A stretch of DNA of 38,669 bases, taken from positions 1 through 38,669 of the forward strand of contig CAVWOU010000002.1 of NCBI GenBank assembly GCA_963756745.1, in the 5' to 3' direction. A program made the translations under genes and the position numbers. The stretch comes from DASPWW01 sp963756745. Lineage in GTDB: Bacteria; Actinomycetota; Thermoleophilia; Solirubrobacterales; 70-9. Below the pieces are notes generated by a model. It ran no database searches. It was not told where the DNA came from and saw nothing but the letters and a program-made list of their open reading frames with translations. Each line of letters begins with the position of its first letter. The stretch's first letter is position 1. This document shows positions 8,803 to 15,510 of this stretch, in pieces.

Positions 8803-9576
8803 ATGCGAAAGACAATCGATGCAGTACCTGCCGGCGGCGTGGGGCGCCCCGCAGCCGTCCGGGACGGCCGAGGCGACACCCCCATGCTCGGCTACGCGAC
8901 CGTCTCCGCCCCCCACGGCAGCGTCGACAGGGGGGAGCTCGGGGAACAGGCGGAGGAGATCGCCGGCGAGTGCGGGCGCCGCAGGCTCGAGCTGCTCGAG
9001 TTGGTGCGCGAGCGCGAGCCCCGCAACGGCAAGGGGCTCGAGCGCCCCGGGCTCGGCTACGCGCTCCAGCGCATCTCGGCAGGCGAGGCTCGGGGGCTCG
9101 TGGTCTCCGAGCTCTCCCGGCTCAGCCGCTCGGCGGCCGAGCTGGGCGAGATCCTCGAGTGGTTCACGCGCTCCGAGGCGCGGCTCGTGGCGGTGGCGCA
9201 GGGGCTCGACACCGATGAGCGGCAGGGCCGGCTCGCCGCCCGGACCTTGGTCGAGGTCTCGGGCTGGGAGCGCGAGCGGCTCAGGGAGCGCACCCACAAG
9301 GGGCTCCAAGTGGCGCGCCTGAATGGGCGCCGCGCTGGGCGGCGAGCGGTCGCCGACGACCCCGAGCTGCGGGAGGGGATCGCCCGGATGCGTGCCCAGG
9401 GCATGACCCTGCAGGCGATCGCCGACCGGCTCAACGAGGAAGGCGTGCCGACGGTCAGGGGGGGCGCCAAGTGGCGCCCCTCGAGCGTGCAGGCGGCCAC
9501 CGGCTACAAGCGCCGGCCGCGGCCACGGCTCGAGTCGCTGCCCGGCCCGCAGGGGTCGCGCGGGGAGGAGGGCTAG
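8803..9576 (+). CDS. Small serine recombinase (resolvase/invertase-like) with altered active site
   Basis: 257 residues from ATG 8803, after the strong site GAAGGGAAG; ATG 8884 is an alternative nearer the domain start. The resolvase domain begins MLGYATVSAPHG, with the nucleophile serine at Ser35. Next is the long conserved GLVVSELSRLSRSAAELGEIL, then an arm helix (VEVSGWERERLRERTHKG). A C-terminal helix-turn-helix (GMTLQAIADRLNEEGVPT) resembles the recombinase DNA-binding segment. The family motif YARVS is YATVS here, and KLDRLSR is ELSRLSR. Thus the catalytic Arg before the serine (Arg8 of gamma-delta resolvase) and the Asp of DR are replaced, while the two later arginines remain. It follows the repeat-protein gene on the same strand. 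It may be an active variant or a DNA-binding protein derived from a recombinase. Confidence 0.8.
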   Translation: MRKTIDAVPAGGVGRPAAVRDGRGDTPMLGYATVSAPHGSVDRGELGEQAEEIAGECGRRRLELLELVREREPRNGKGLERPGLGYALQRISAGEARGLVVSELSRLSRSAAELGEILEWFTRSEARLVAVAQGLDTDERQGRLAARTLVEVSGWERERLRERTHKGLQVARLNGRRAGRRAVADDPELREGIARMRAQGMTLQAIADRLNEEGVPTVRGGAKWRPSSVQAATGYKRRPRPRLESLPGPQGSRGEEG

Positions 9577-9697
9577 TGGAGTGAGCCCGCCACAGACGAC
9601 GCCGACGCCCCGCCCGGTGGTGGGGGGGACGGCCATGTGACCGCCAGGACCCCGGCGGGCGCGCTGCGACGATGCCCAGCCCGGCAGGGACCGGGAC

Positions 9698-9755
9698 GGC
9701 GCTCACCGTCCGGTCGCCAATTACGTAACGGTCGGCAACGTAAACGGTGAGCGCC
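9698..9755. repeat. 12-bp inverted repeat with 34-nt spacer
   Basis: GGCGCTCACCGT (9698-9709) and ACGGTGAGCGCC (9744-9755) are perfect inverted arms. The spacer holds the octanucleotide palindrome TTACGTAA (9721-9728). Position about 120 bp after the recombinase stop fits either a transcript-end hairpin or a binding site. The wider region 9577-10137 holds no gene I can support. Confidence 0.55.
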
Positions 9756-9824
9756 CCCACACCGCCCCCGAAAGGGCTCAGAATCGGACGTGACATGCCT
9801 CGCCCGCAATCGCTGCTTGACGAA

Positions 9825-9840
9825 TGGGCACTAGTGCCCA
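9825..9840. repeat. 16-bp perfect palindrome
   Basis: TGGGCACTAGTGCCCA is fully self-complementary with no spacer. It lies in the non-coding stretch between the recombinase and the MEDS-domain gene. Candidate operator, or crossover-type site for a dimeric protein. Confidence 0.5.
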
Positions 9841-10137
9841 GACGGCCGTTGATCGCCGGAAATTCCGCTACTCCGCGCCGCCGTCAGAACGGTGGCGCCG
9901 AGTGTCGCGACCTTTCGCCGAGTTTGTCTGGGAGAGGTTTTGTCGGGGAGGATCCTGCGGCGGGCGGCGAGGCGACCCCGAAACCCGCCTCGTCGTCCCC
10001 GCAGGGCAAGTCGTTCGAGGGGAGTTTGCATTCATCGGTCGGCCCGATGGCCACAGGAGGTCCGCATCCGCACTCGTCCTCGGCGCGTGTGCTGAAGGTC
10101 ACATTTAGGGGTGCCGAGTTAGTGGCAAACTCAACAT

Positions 10138-11157
10138 GTGCGGCACGACGGCGGGTCCTCCGGTATGGCAGTTGGCGATGATCCAAGACGGCAAAATGCG
10201 CGTATATCGAGTGATGTGCTGAGCGATCGCGAGAGCACATTCCGCCACGAGGCGCTCTTCCACAGCGGTGAGGACCAGTTCCTGGCGGGGACGCTGCCGT
10301 TCGTCCGCGAGGCCGTGGCCGGCGACGAGCCCGTATTGATCGCCGTCGGCGAGTCCAAGCTCCGGCTGCTGGAGGCGCATCTGGGCCACGGCGCCCACGG
10401 GATCCGCCGTGCGGACATCAGGCAGGTCGCCCGGAACCCGGCCCGCATCATCCCGCTGTGGGGCGAATTCGTCGCCGATCATTCCGTCGCGGGTCGCCCG
10501 GTCCGCGGCATCGCGGAACCTGTGTGGCCGGGCCGCAGCGAGGCGGAGCTGGTCGAGTGCCGGCACACCGAGTCGCTGCTGAACGTGGCTTTCGCGGACG
10601 CACCATCGTGGCGACTTCTGTGCTGCTATGACGCCGACGCGCTCGACCCGGAAGTCCTCGAGGCCGCCCAGCGGACGCATCCGGTGATCGCTGAGGACGG
10701 CATCAACCGGCAGAGCGACGCCTATCTCCCGCCGCCGGAGGCACCCGGCCCATTCGACGGCCCGCTACCCGAGCCCTCGCCGGTGCCCGACAAGCTCGCG
10801 TTCGGTGCGAGCGATCTGGGTGAGGTGCGAGGCGTCGCCTACCGGCAGGCGATGAACGCAGCGCTGGAGGCGGCACGGACGTCGAGCCTCGTCTTGGCAG
10901 TCAACGAGCTGGCGACGAACAGCGTGCGCCACGCGGGCGGGCGGGGAACGCTTCGCGTGTGGCGCGAGCCCAATGCGCTTGTTTGCGAGGTCCGCGACCA
11001 TGGCCACTTCGACAGTCCGCTGGTCGGGCGCGAGCGGCCCGAGCCGCTCCTGCTCGAGGGCCGCGGCCTGTGGCTCGTCAACCAGGTCTGCGACCTGGTG
11101 CAGATCCGGTCGTCCGCGAACGGAACCGTCGTGCGGGTCCGGATGGACCTTGGCTAG
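10138..11157 (+). CDS. MEDS-domain protein with C-terminal anti-sigma-factor-type ATPase domain
   Basis: 339 residues from GTG 10138, or 330 from ATG 10165. The N-terminal ~180 residues (HEALFHSGEDQFLAGTLPF, then GDEPVLIAVGESKLRLL) match the MEDS sensory domain. The C-terminal ~130 residues match the HATPase_c_2 fold of anti-sigma factors such as RsbW/SpoIIAB. N-box-like residues are in VLAVNELATNSVRHAGG, G1-like in CEVRDHGHF, and G2-like in LLEGRGLWLVNQVCD. There is no phospho-acceptor histidine domain, so it is not a classic sensor kinase. It is likely cytoplasmic and part of a partner-switching stress response. No sigma factor or antagonist gene is seen in the window. It ends in a 4-bp CTAG overlap with the convergent lipoprotein gene. 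Confidence 0.82.
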   Translation: MRHDGGSSGMAVGDDPRRQNARISSDVLSDRESTFRHEALFHSGEDQFLAGTLPFVREAVAGDEPVLIAVGESKLRLLEAHLGHGAHGIRRADIRQVARNPARIIPLWGEFVADHSVAGRPVRGIAEPVWPGRSEAELVECRHTESLLNVAFADAPSWRLLCCYDADALDPEVLEAAQRTHPVIAEDGINRQSDAYLPPPEAPGPFDGPLPEPSPVPDKLAFGASDLGEVRGVAYRQAMNAALEAARTSSLVLAVNELATNSVRHAGGRGTLRVWREPNALVCEVRDHGHFDSPLVGRERPEPLLLEGRGLWLVNQVCDLVQIRSSANGTVVRVRMDLG

Positions 11158-11921
11158 CCGCCCTTCGTGTAGCTGAGCAGCTCCTCGCGGTCGGTTCCGC
11201 CTGACACCGACACCGCCAGCACGGGGCCCACGTCTCGGGCATAGAACTTGAGCTCGAACACCTTCGGCTCGAGCGGGTTCGTGTCCTGGGTCATCAGCGT
11301 CGGCGAGTAGTGACCGGCCGGGACCTCGGCCTGCGCGTCCAGGCTCAGCACAGCGCCCTCGTCCTCGGCCTTGCCCTTGTAGTACTCCTGGCGGTAGGCC
11401 TGTCCGACCTCGGGGTCGGCGGGCATGATGATCCCCGGCTGCGCGCCGTCGACGCCGGCTTCGAACGACCCCGCGCGCGTGACGAGCTTGCCGTTCTCGT
11501 ACTCGGCGGTCTCCTCGCCCATGTACCAGACGTTTCCGTCTGAGTCCTGGGCGTACCAGTCGTCGGTGATCTCCACGGCCTCGTTGGTCTTCGTGTCGGT
11601 GACCACGTCACGCACGACGCGCGCCTCGACGCCGTTCGCGATCCGCTTCGTCTTGTTGGTGATCGTGACCTCGACCCGCTGCTCGGCTCCCTCCTGGTCG
11701 GTCTCGCGATAAACCCACTCGCTGCCGACCTCCATCGGCCAGTACGGGTTGTCGATCTCGGTCGTGAAATCGTCCGGATTGATGTCGACCGGCTCGCTCC
11801 CCTGGGGGAGATCCGAGCCTGAAGTCCCGCTGTCGTCGTCGCCGCCGCAGGCCCCAACAGCGAACGCCACGGCGAGCGCCACCAGGACGGCCACGCCGGG
11901 CTTCCAGATCCTGGTTGTCAT
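11154..11921 (-). CDS. Predicted lipoprotein of unknown function
   Basis: 255 residues. Start ATG 11921 is preceded by AGGGAG about 8 nt upstream. The N-terminus is a lipoprotein signal (VAVLVALAVAFAVGACGG, lipobox VGAC), followed by an acidic Gly/Ser linker (GGDDDSGTSGSD) and a soluble beta-rich region (NPYWPMEVGSEWVYRE, DDWYAQDSDGNVWYMGEET). I recognise no enzymatic motif. The gene is divergent from the PepSY gene. The shared upstream region contains two direct-repeat sites that also occur before the two-component operon (11997-12044), so it may belong to that regulon. Confidence 0.75.
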   Translation of the reverse strand: MTTRIWKPGVAVLVALAVAFAVGACGGDDDSGTSGSDLPQGSEPVDINPDDFTTEIDNPYWPMEVGSEWVYRETDQEGAEQRVEVTITNKTKRIANGVEARVVRDVVTDTKTNEAVEITDDWYAQDSDGNVWYMGEETAEYENGKLVTRAGSFEAGVDGAQPGIIMPADPEVGQAYRQEYYKGKAEDEGAVLSLDAQAEVPAGHYSPTLMTQDTNPLEPKVFELKFYARDVGPVLAVSVSGGTDREELLSYTKGG

Positions 11922-11996
11922 CTCTGATCTCCCTTCGGATTGGATGCGATCTCCGGCCGTTGGGCGACCGGCGGCCACAAGGCGTACGCCCAGCGA

Positions 11997-12014
11997 ATGA
12001 GAGACAGATGAGAG
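11997..12014 (+). promoter_or_regulatory. Candidate response-regulator box (ATGAGAG direct repeat)
   Basis: ATGAGAG at 11997-12003 and again at 12008-12014, an exact 11-bp period. This is typical of head-to-tail OmpR/PhoB-family dimers. It lies between the divergent lipoprotein and PepSY genes. A matching site precedes the response-regulator gene at 14575-14592. Confidence 0.5.
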
Positions 12015-12027
12015 ATCTCACGCCCAA

Positions 12028-12044
12028 CTCATCATCATCTCATC
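12028..12044 (-). promoter_or_regulatory. Second candidate response-regulator box, opposite orientation
   Basis: CTCATC at 12028-12033 and 12039-12044, an 11-bp period. On the minus strand this reads GATGAG-N5-GATGAG, the same core as the box at 11997. It lies 67 bp before the PepSY start. Confidence 0.45.
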
Positions 12045-12110
12045 GCCGACGTGTAGGAACGGGCGCTTGCAGGGAGAATCAAGCCAGATTCACGGAGGTC
12101 AACAGATCCG

Positions 12111-12476
12111 ATGAAAATCAATCGCAAGCTCGTCGCGATCGCGGCGGTGGTCGCGGTGGTGGCGGCCGGTGGAGTGGGCATCGCTTACGCCGTCGGGGGC
12201 GGTGACTCGGAGGAGCAGGTGACCGGACCCGACGCCGAGAAGGCGAAGAGTGCCGCGATCGACGCGGCCGGCGGCGGCACGGTACTCGAGGCCGAGTACC
12301 AGGAGGCGGGCAGCGCCGGCTTCTACGAGGTCGAGGTCGAGCGTCCGGACGGCTCGGTGGTCGAGGTCCATGTCGACGGCCAGTTCCAGCCCGTCGGGAC
12401 CGCGGCGGATGACGACTCCGGCGCGGAGGACGAAGGCGCGGAGGACGAGAGCACCGAGGGCGCCGAGGACGAGTAG
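12111..12476 (+). CDS. PepSY-domain secreted/membrane protein
   Basis: 121 residues from ATG 12111, with ACGGAGGTC upstream. The N-terminal helix (LVAIAAVVAVVAAGGVGIAYA) is a signal or anchor. One PepSY domain follows, with the core GPDAEKAKSAAIDAAGG, then GFYEVEVERPDGSVVEVHVDG. The C-terminus is an acidic tail (DDDSGAEDEGAEDESTEGAED). PepSY proteins are thought to act outside the membrane, often as modulators of proteases or sensor kinases. The gene is convergent with the kinase-regulator operon and 33 bp from it. Its promoter region has the same direct repeats, so it may be both target and accessory sensor. That role is inferred. Confidence 0.85.
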   Translation: MKINRKLVAIAAVVAVVAAGGVGIAYAVGGGDSEEQVTGPDAEKAKSAAIDAAGGGTVLEAEYQEAGSAGFYEVEVERPDGSVVEVHVDGQFQPVGTAADDDSGAEDEGAEDESTEGAEDE

Positions 12477-12509
12477 CCGCCGGAGTCCCTCCAGGACTCC
12501 GCCATCCGA

Positions 12510-13880
12510 TCAGGAGAGCGGCATCGAGATGCGCACCACGGTCGCGGGCTCGCCGGAGCCCGCGACCGTCGCGAGTCCGCCGTGCGCCGTGGCGATCGCC
12601 TGCACGATCGCGAGGCCGAGGCCGGCCCCCTCGCTCGTGCGCCCGCCGTCGGCCCGGGTGAAGCGCTCGAACGCCTGGGACTCGAACCCGGGCGGGAATC
12701 CGGCCCCGTGGTCCGAGACCTCGAACGAGACCGACCCGTCGTCGCGCCGCGCGGACACGCGGACGTCACCGGCCCCGTACCGGAGCGCGTTGTCGATCAG
12801 GTTGCCGAGCGCCTGCTCGACCCGCAGGACGTCGAGGTCGGCCTCGAGGTTGTGGGGGACGTCGACGACGATCTCGCGGCCGCCCTCGCTCGCGCGGGGC
12901 CCGAAGCGGGCGCCGACCCGACCCAGCAGGGCTCCGAGATCGACCCGTTCGCGCTTGATCGGCAACTCGCCCTGATCCGATCGGGCGACCACGAGTAGGT
13001 CCTCGGCCAGCCTCGAGAGCCGATCGACCTCCTCGACCGCCGACCGGAGAGCCGCGTTGAGCTCCTCCCGCGTTCGATGCGATCGGTCGGCGAGCTCGAG
13101 CTCGGCGCGCAGCACGGCGAGCGGCGTGCGCAGCTCGTGGCTGGCGTCGGCTACGAACACGCGCTGGCGCTCGAGCGATGCCTCGATCCGATCGAGCATC
13201 CTGTTCAGCGTCTCGCCGAGCCGGTGGATCTCGTCCTCGGCGCGCGGGAGCGGCAGCCGCTCGCCGCTTCGCTCCAGCGTGATCTCGTCCGCCCGGCGGC
13301 GGATCGCTTCGACCGGTGCCAGCGACCTGGTCGCCAGCAGATACCCGAGGCCGGAGGCGATCAGCAGCGCAAGGGGGGCGCCGATCGCGAACGCGCCGGC
13401 TATCCCCGCGAGCGCCTCCTCGCGGTTTCCGGTCGAGGAGCCGGCGACAATCACGAACGTGCCCTGCGGCGAGCTCGCCGTCTCGGCGAGGACCCGGGCC
13501 TCGGCGTCCAGTCCCGGGACCTCACGCGTCACGATGATGGGCTCGGTGCTCGCCTGCTCGACCTGCCCGGGGGCGATCGCAGGACCCGCTGCCAGCTTCA
13601 GTGTGGAGGCGACGACCTCGCCGTCCTGGGTGAGGATCTGCGCGAAGCCCTCCTCGCCTTCGAACAGCCCGCCCGACAGCTGTGGCGGATCGTCGTCCGC
13701 GGACGCGAGCAGCCCCGCGAGGTCGTTGGCGCGCGCCTGGAGGCCGTCGTCGAGCGCCTCCGTCAGGTCGCTGGACACGCGCAGGTACACGAACACTCCC
13801 GCGAGCGCCAGCACGAGCAGCAACGCGGCCGCGAACGCGGCGGTCAGCCTCGCGCGGATCGACAGCCCCCTGAGCATCAT
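12510..13880 (-). CDS. OmpR-class sensor histidine kinase
   Basis: 456 residues. Start ATG 13880 overlaps the regulator stop in ATGA, indicating translational coupling. A first membrane helix (ARLTAAFAAALLLVLALAGVF) is followed by an extracytoplasmic sensor region of about 140 residues. A second helix (AIGAPLALLIASGLGYLLA) leads into a HAMP domain (RSLAPVEAIRRRADEI). The HisKA motif VADASHELRTPLAVL carries the phospho-accepting His, and the ATPase domain has the N-box NLIDNALRYG, then DHGAGFPPG and EGAGLGLAIV. All catalytic motifs are intact. The external signal is unknown; the PepSY protein and lipoprotein next door are candidate partners. Confidence 0.93.
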   Translation of the reverse strand: MMLRGLSIRARLTAAFAAALLLVLALAGVFVYLRVSSDLTEALDDGLQARANDLAGLLASADDDPPQLSGGLFEGEEGFAQILTQDGEVVASTLKLAAGPAIAPGQVEQASTEPIIVTREVPGLDAEARVLAETASSPQGTFVIVAGSSTGNREEALAGIAGAFAIGAPLALLIASGLGYLLATRSLAPVEAIRRRADEITLERSGERLPLPRAEDEIHRLGETLNRMLDRIEASLERQRVFVADASHELRTPLAVLRAELELADRSHRTREELNAALRSAVEEVDRLSRLAEDLLVVARSDQGELPIKRERVDLGALLGRVGARFGPRASEGGREIVVDVPHNLEADLDVLRVEQALGNLIDNALRYGAGDVRVSARRDDGSVSFEVSDHGAGFPPGFESQAFERFTRADGGRTSEGAGLGLAIVQAIATAHGGLATVAGSGEPATVVRISMPLS

Positions 13881-14551
13881 GCGCCCTTGCTGAGCCGATA
13901 CCCGGCGCCACGGACGGTCTCGATGCTCTTTGCGCCGAACGGCCGGTCGATCTTCTCGCGCAGGTAGCGCACGTACACGTCGACCACGTTGGAGCGGTTC
14001 TCGTACGCGTAGTCCCACGCGTGCTCGAGAAGCTGGTAGCGGGACAGCACCTCGCCCGGGCGCCGCATGAACACCTCGAGCAGGGTGAACTCCTTCGCGG
14101 ACAGCGAGATCTCCGTGTCGCTGCGCCACACTTGGCGCGTCGCCGGGTCGAGGCGCAGCTCACCGACCTCGAGCAGCACGGGGCGCTCCGCCGGCGGGCG
14201 GCGGGCGAGCGCACGCAGCCGCGCGAGCAGCTCCGCGAACGAGAAAGGCTTCGTGAGGTAGTCGTCGGCACCGCCGTCCAGCCCGGAGACGCGGTCCTCG
14301 ACCGCGTCGCGGGCGGTGAGCATCAGGACGGGCGCCCACACGCCGTCGCCGCGCAGCCGCTTGCAGGTCTCGAACCCGTCGATCCCGGGGAGCATCACGT
14401 CGAGCACGATCGCGTCGTACTCGGTCGAGCCTGCCATCCACAGCGCGTCCTCGCCGCGCTCGGTCACGTCGACCGCCATCCCCTCCTCGCGGAGGCCACG
14501 GCGAATCAACGCGGCCATCTTGACCTCGTCCTCGACGATCAGGACTCTCAT
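13877..14551 (-). CDS. OmpR/PhoB-family response regulator
   Basis: 224 residues. The receiver domain has the acidic pair in VEDE, the phospho-acceptor Asp in IVLDVMLPG and the Lys in LTKPFSFAEL. The C-terminal winged helix contains EISLSAKEFTLLEVFM and VVDVYVRYLREKI, and ends GAGYRLSKGA. It is the first gene of the kinase operon. A 16-bp palindrome spans its start codon and an 11-bp-period direct repeat lies 24 bp upstream, consistent with autoregulation. No known orthologue is assigned. Confidence 0.93.
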   Translation of the reverse strand: MRVLIVEDEVKMAALIRRGLREEGMAVDVTERGEDALWMAGSTEYDAIVLDVMLPGIDGFETCKRLRGDGVWAPVLMLTARDAVEDRVSGLDGGADDYLTKPFSFAELLARLRALARRPPAERPVLLEVGELRLDPATRQVWRSDTEISLSAKEFTLLEVFMRRPGEVLSRYQLLEHAWDYAYENRSNVVDVYVRYLREKIDRPFGAKSIETVRGAGYRLSKGA

Positions 14552-14558
14552 GAGAGTC
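14543..14558. promoter_or_regulatory. 16-bp palindrome spanning the response-regulator start codon
   Basis: GACTCTCATGAGAGTC is a perfect palindrome whose centre contains the ATG of the regulator gene. It includes one ATGAGAG unit. It could be a low-affinity operator or a hairpin masking the start. Confidence 0.4.
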
Positions 14559-14574
14559 AGAGTCCAGCTTAAAG

Positions 14575-14592
14575 ATGAGAGCGAGATGAGAT
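14575..14592 (+). promoter_or_regulatory. Candidate response-regulator box upstream of the regulator gene
   Basis: ATGAGAG at 14575-14581 and ATGAGAT at 14586-14592, an 11-bp period identical to the site at 11997. It sits 24 bp upstream of the response-regulator start. Confidence 0.5.
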
Positions 14593-14627
14593 ATCCGCGT
14601 CGGGCCGCACGCCCCGCCTCGGATGAG

Positions 14628-15203
14628 CTACTCCTTGTGGCGCTGCCTGTAGTGGCGGTTCTTGATCCGGTTCCCGCATACCTCCATGCGACACCACGAG
14701 CCGCCGCGGTTGCGCGAGGAGTCGAAGAACGCCCACTGGCACTCGTCGTTGCGGCACAGCTTGAGCCGTTCCCACTGACCCTCGACCTGTGCCTGGAACG
14801 CGATCCCGATCAGCAGTGAGAGGAACTCCTCGACCGAGCGCGCCGGCGAGAGATCGAGCTCGAGCGTCCCGGCGCGATCAACGGTGAGAGGAATCGAGCG
14901 GGCGCCCAGGTGCGCGCGGAGCCTCCCCGCCGCGTGACGATCGGCCGTGCCGTCGGCATTGGCGGTGAGCAGCGCGCGCAGCGTGTCGCGTAGCTCGCGG
15001 GCACGGCGAAGGTCACCCGAGCTGATCGCGACCCCCCGGGTCGCTAGCCCGCCCGCGACAAGCCATCGCCTGAGCTCGGCCGGCGAGCTCAGCGCGTCGG
15101 TGTCGGTCTCGAGGTCGAGCGTGTTGGCGAACGCCTGAAGCGCGACCAGCGGCTCGGGGGCGGCCTTGTCCTCGACGAAGGGGGTGAGCTCGGCGGCGTT
15201 CAC
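14628..15203 (-). CDS. CGNR zinc-finger (ABATE domain) transcriptional regulator
   Basis: 191 residues from GTG 15203. The N-terminal ABATE-like domain includes LQAFANTLDLET and LVAGGLA, then a helical region rich in Arg (RRARELRDTLRALL). The C-terminal treble-clef CGNR finger has paired cysteines in LKLCRNDECQWAFFD and SWCRMEVCGNRIKN, followed by basic RHYRQRHKE. Proteins of this family are presumed stress-related regulators; targets are unknown. A -10-like TATGAT ends 6 nt before the start codon, suggesting a leaderless transcript. It is divergent from the Kdp kinase leader. Confidence 0.9.
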   Translation of the reverse strand: MNAAELTPFVEDKAAPEPLVALQAFANTLDLETDTDALSSPAELRRWLVAGGLATRGVAISSGDLRRARELRDTLRALLTANADGTADRHAAGRLRAHLGARSIPLTVDRAGTLELDLSPARSVEEFLSLLIGIAFQAQVEGQWERLKLCRNDECQWAFFDSSRNRGGSWCRMEVCGNRIKNRHYRQRHKE

Positions 15204-15209
15204 GACGCG

Positions 15210-15215
15210 ATCATA
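15210..15215 (-). promoter_or_regulatory. -10 element of a probable leaderless promoter for the CGNR gene
   Basis: TATGAT on the minus strand, with exactly 6 nt (CGCGTC) between it and the GTG start. Transcription would begin at or next to the start codon, a common arrangement in actinobacteria. The -35 is weak (TGTCAA at 17-bp spacing). Confidence 0.45.
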
Positions 15216-15232
15216 GTGACTAGCAAAACCGC

Positions 15233-15261
15233 TTGACAGGTTAGCATGACTACTGTACCTT
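15233..15261 (+). promoter_or_regulatory. Sigma-70-type promoter of the Kdp kinase leader
   Basis: TTGACA (15233-15238), a 17-bp spacer, then TACCTT (15256-15261). The -35 is perfect and the spacing optimal; the -10 is weaker. The start would fall near 15268, upstream of the long palindrome at 15282. Confidence 0.55.
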
Positions 15262-15281
15262 AAACGCCGGTCACGCAAAGA

Positions 15282-15313
15282 GCCCGCTGTGTGCGCCGGC
15301 GCACACAGCGGGC
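15282..15313. promoter_or_regulatory. 32-bp perfect palindrome containing a TGTGTGC-N6-GCACACA dyad
   Basis: Positions 15282-15297 and 15298-15313 are exact reverse complements with no spacer. The core TGTGTGC (15288-15294), six bases, GCACACA (15301-15307) recurs at 35856-35875. It lies about 14 nt after the predicted transcription start. It could be an operator for a dimeric regulator acting as a roadblock, and/or a strong RNA hairpin. Confidence 0.65.
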
Positions 15314-15353
15314 CCCAAAAGCTCCTAGCCTGGAGGTGGACGAAGGAGGAAGC

Positions 15354-15440
15354 ATGTTGATTGCCCCGCTCGCGGTCGCCGTCGGTCGCGCCATCCAGCC
15401 GGAACACGTCCGGCGCCGCGCCCGCCGTCGCCGCATCTAG
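15354..15440 (+). CDS. Short basic leader ORF (28 residues)
   Basis: ATG 15354 follows an excellent ribosome-binding site, GAAGGAGGA. It encodes 28 residues beginning MLIAPLAVAVGRAIQP and ending in the very basic RRRARRRRI. I recognise no family, and it is not an obvious transmembrane KdpF-type peptide. A 9-bp hairpin follows 8 nt after the stop, then the kinase start at 15511. The layout suggests a translated leader controlling the kinase gene, but this is inference. Confidence 0.5.
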   Translation: MLIAPLAVAVGRAIQPEHVRRRARRRRI

Positions 15441-15448
15441 AAAGCTTT

Positions 15449-15480
15449 CGAGCCCCGAACCGGCACGCCGGCGGGGCTCG
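15449..15480 (+). terminator. Hairpin between the leader ORF and the kinase gene
   Basis: CGAGCCCCG (15449-15457) pairs with CGGGGCTCG (15472-15480). The 14-nt loop contains a smaller CCGG-CACG-CCGG stem. The sequence TTGCTC follows, not a long U-tract. It may be a terminator or attenuator for the leader transcript. Confidence 0.5.
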
Positions 15481-15510
15481 TTGCTCGTACGGGGCGGCTA
15501 CGCTGAATAC

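Noticed and set aside
7033..9636. 867-codon minus-strand open frame across the repeat protein and recombinase
   Set aside because: It is the antisense of two 33-nt repeat arrays and a high-GC gene, where stops are rare. The product is Pro/Arg/Gly and repeat shadow with no family match. The plus strand has a signal peptide, a membrane anchor and a recombinase domain.
9747..10181. Possible small genes in the region after the recombinase
   Set aside because: Frames are Pro/Arg/Ser-rich with no plausible ribosome-binding site or recognisable domain, and they overlap the palindromes.
15354..15440. The 28-residue leader ORF as a KdpF subunit
   Set aside because: It ends in a strongly basic stretch and lacks a full membrane helix. 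The KdpF-like genes are found directly before kdpA.
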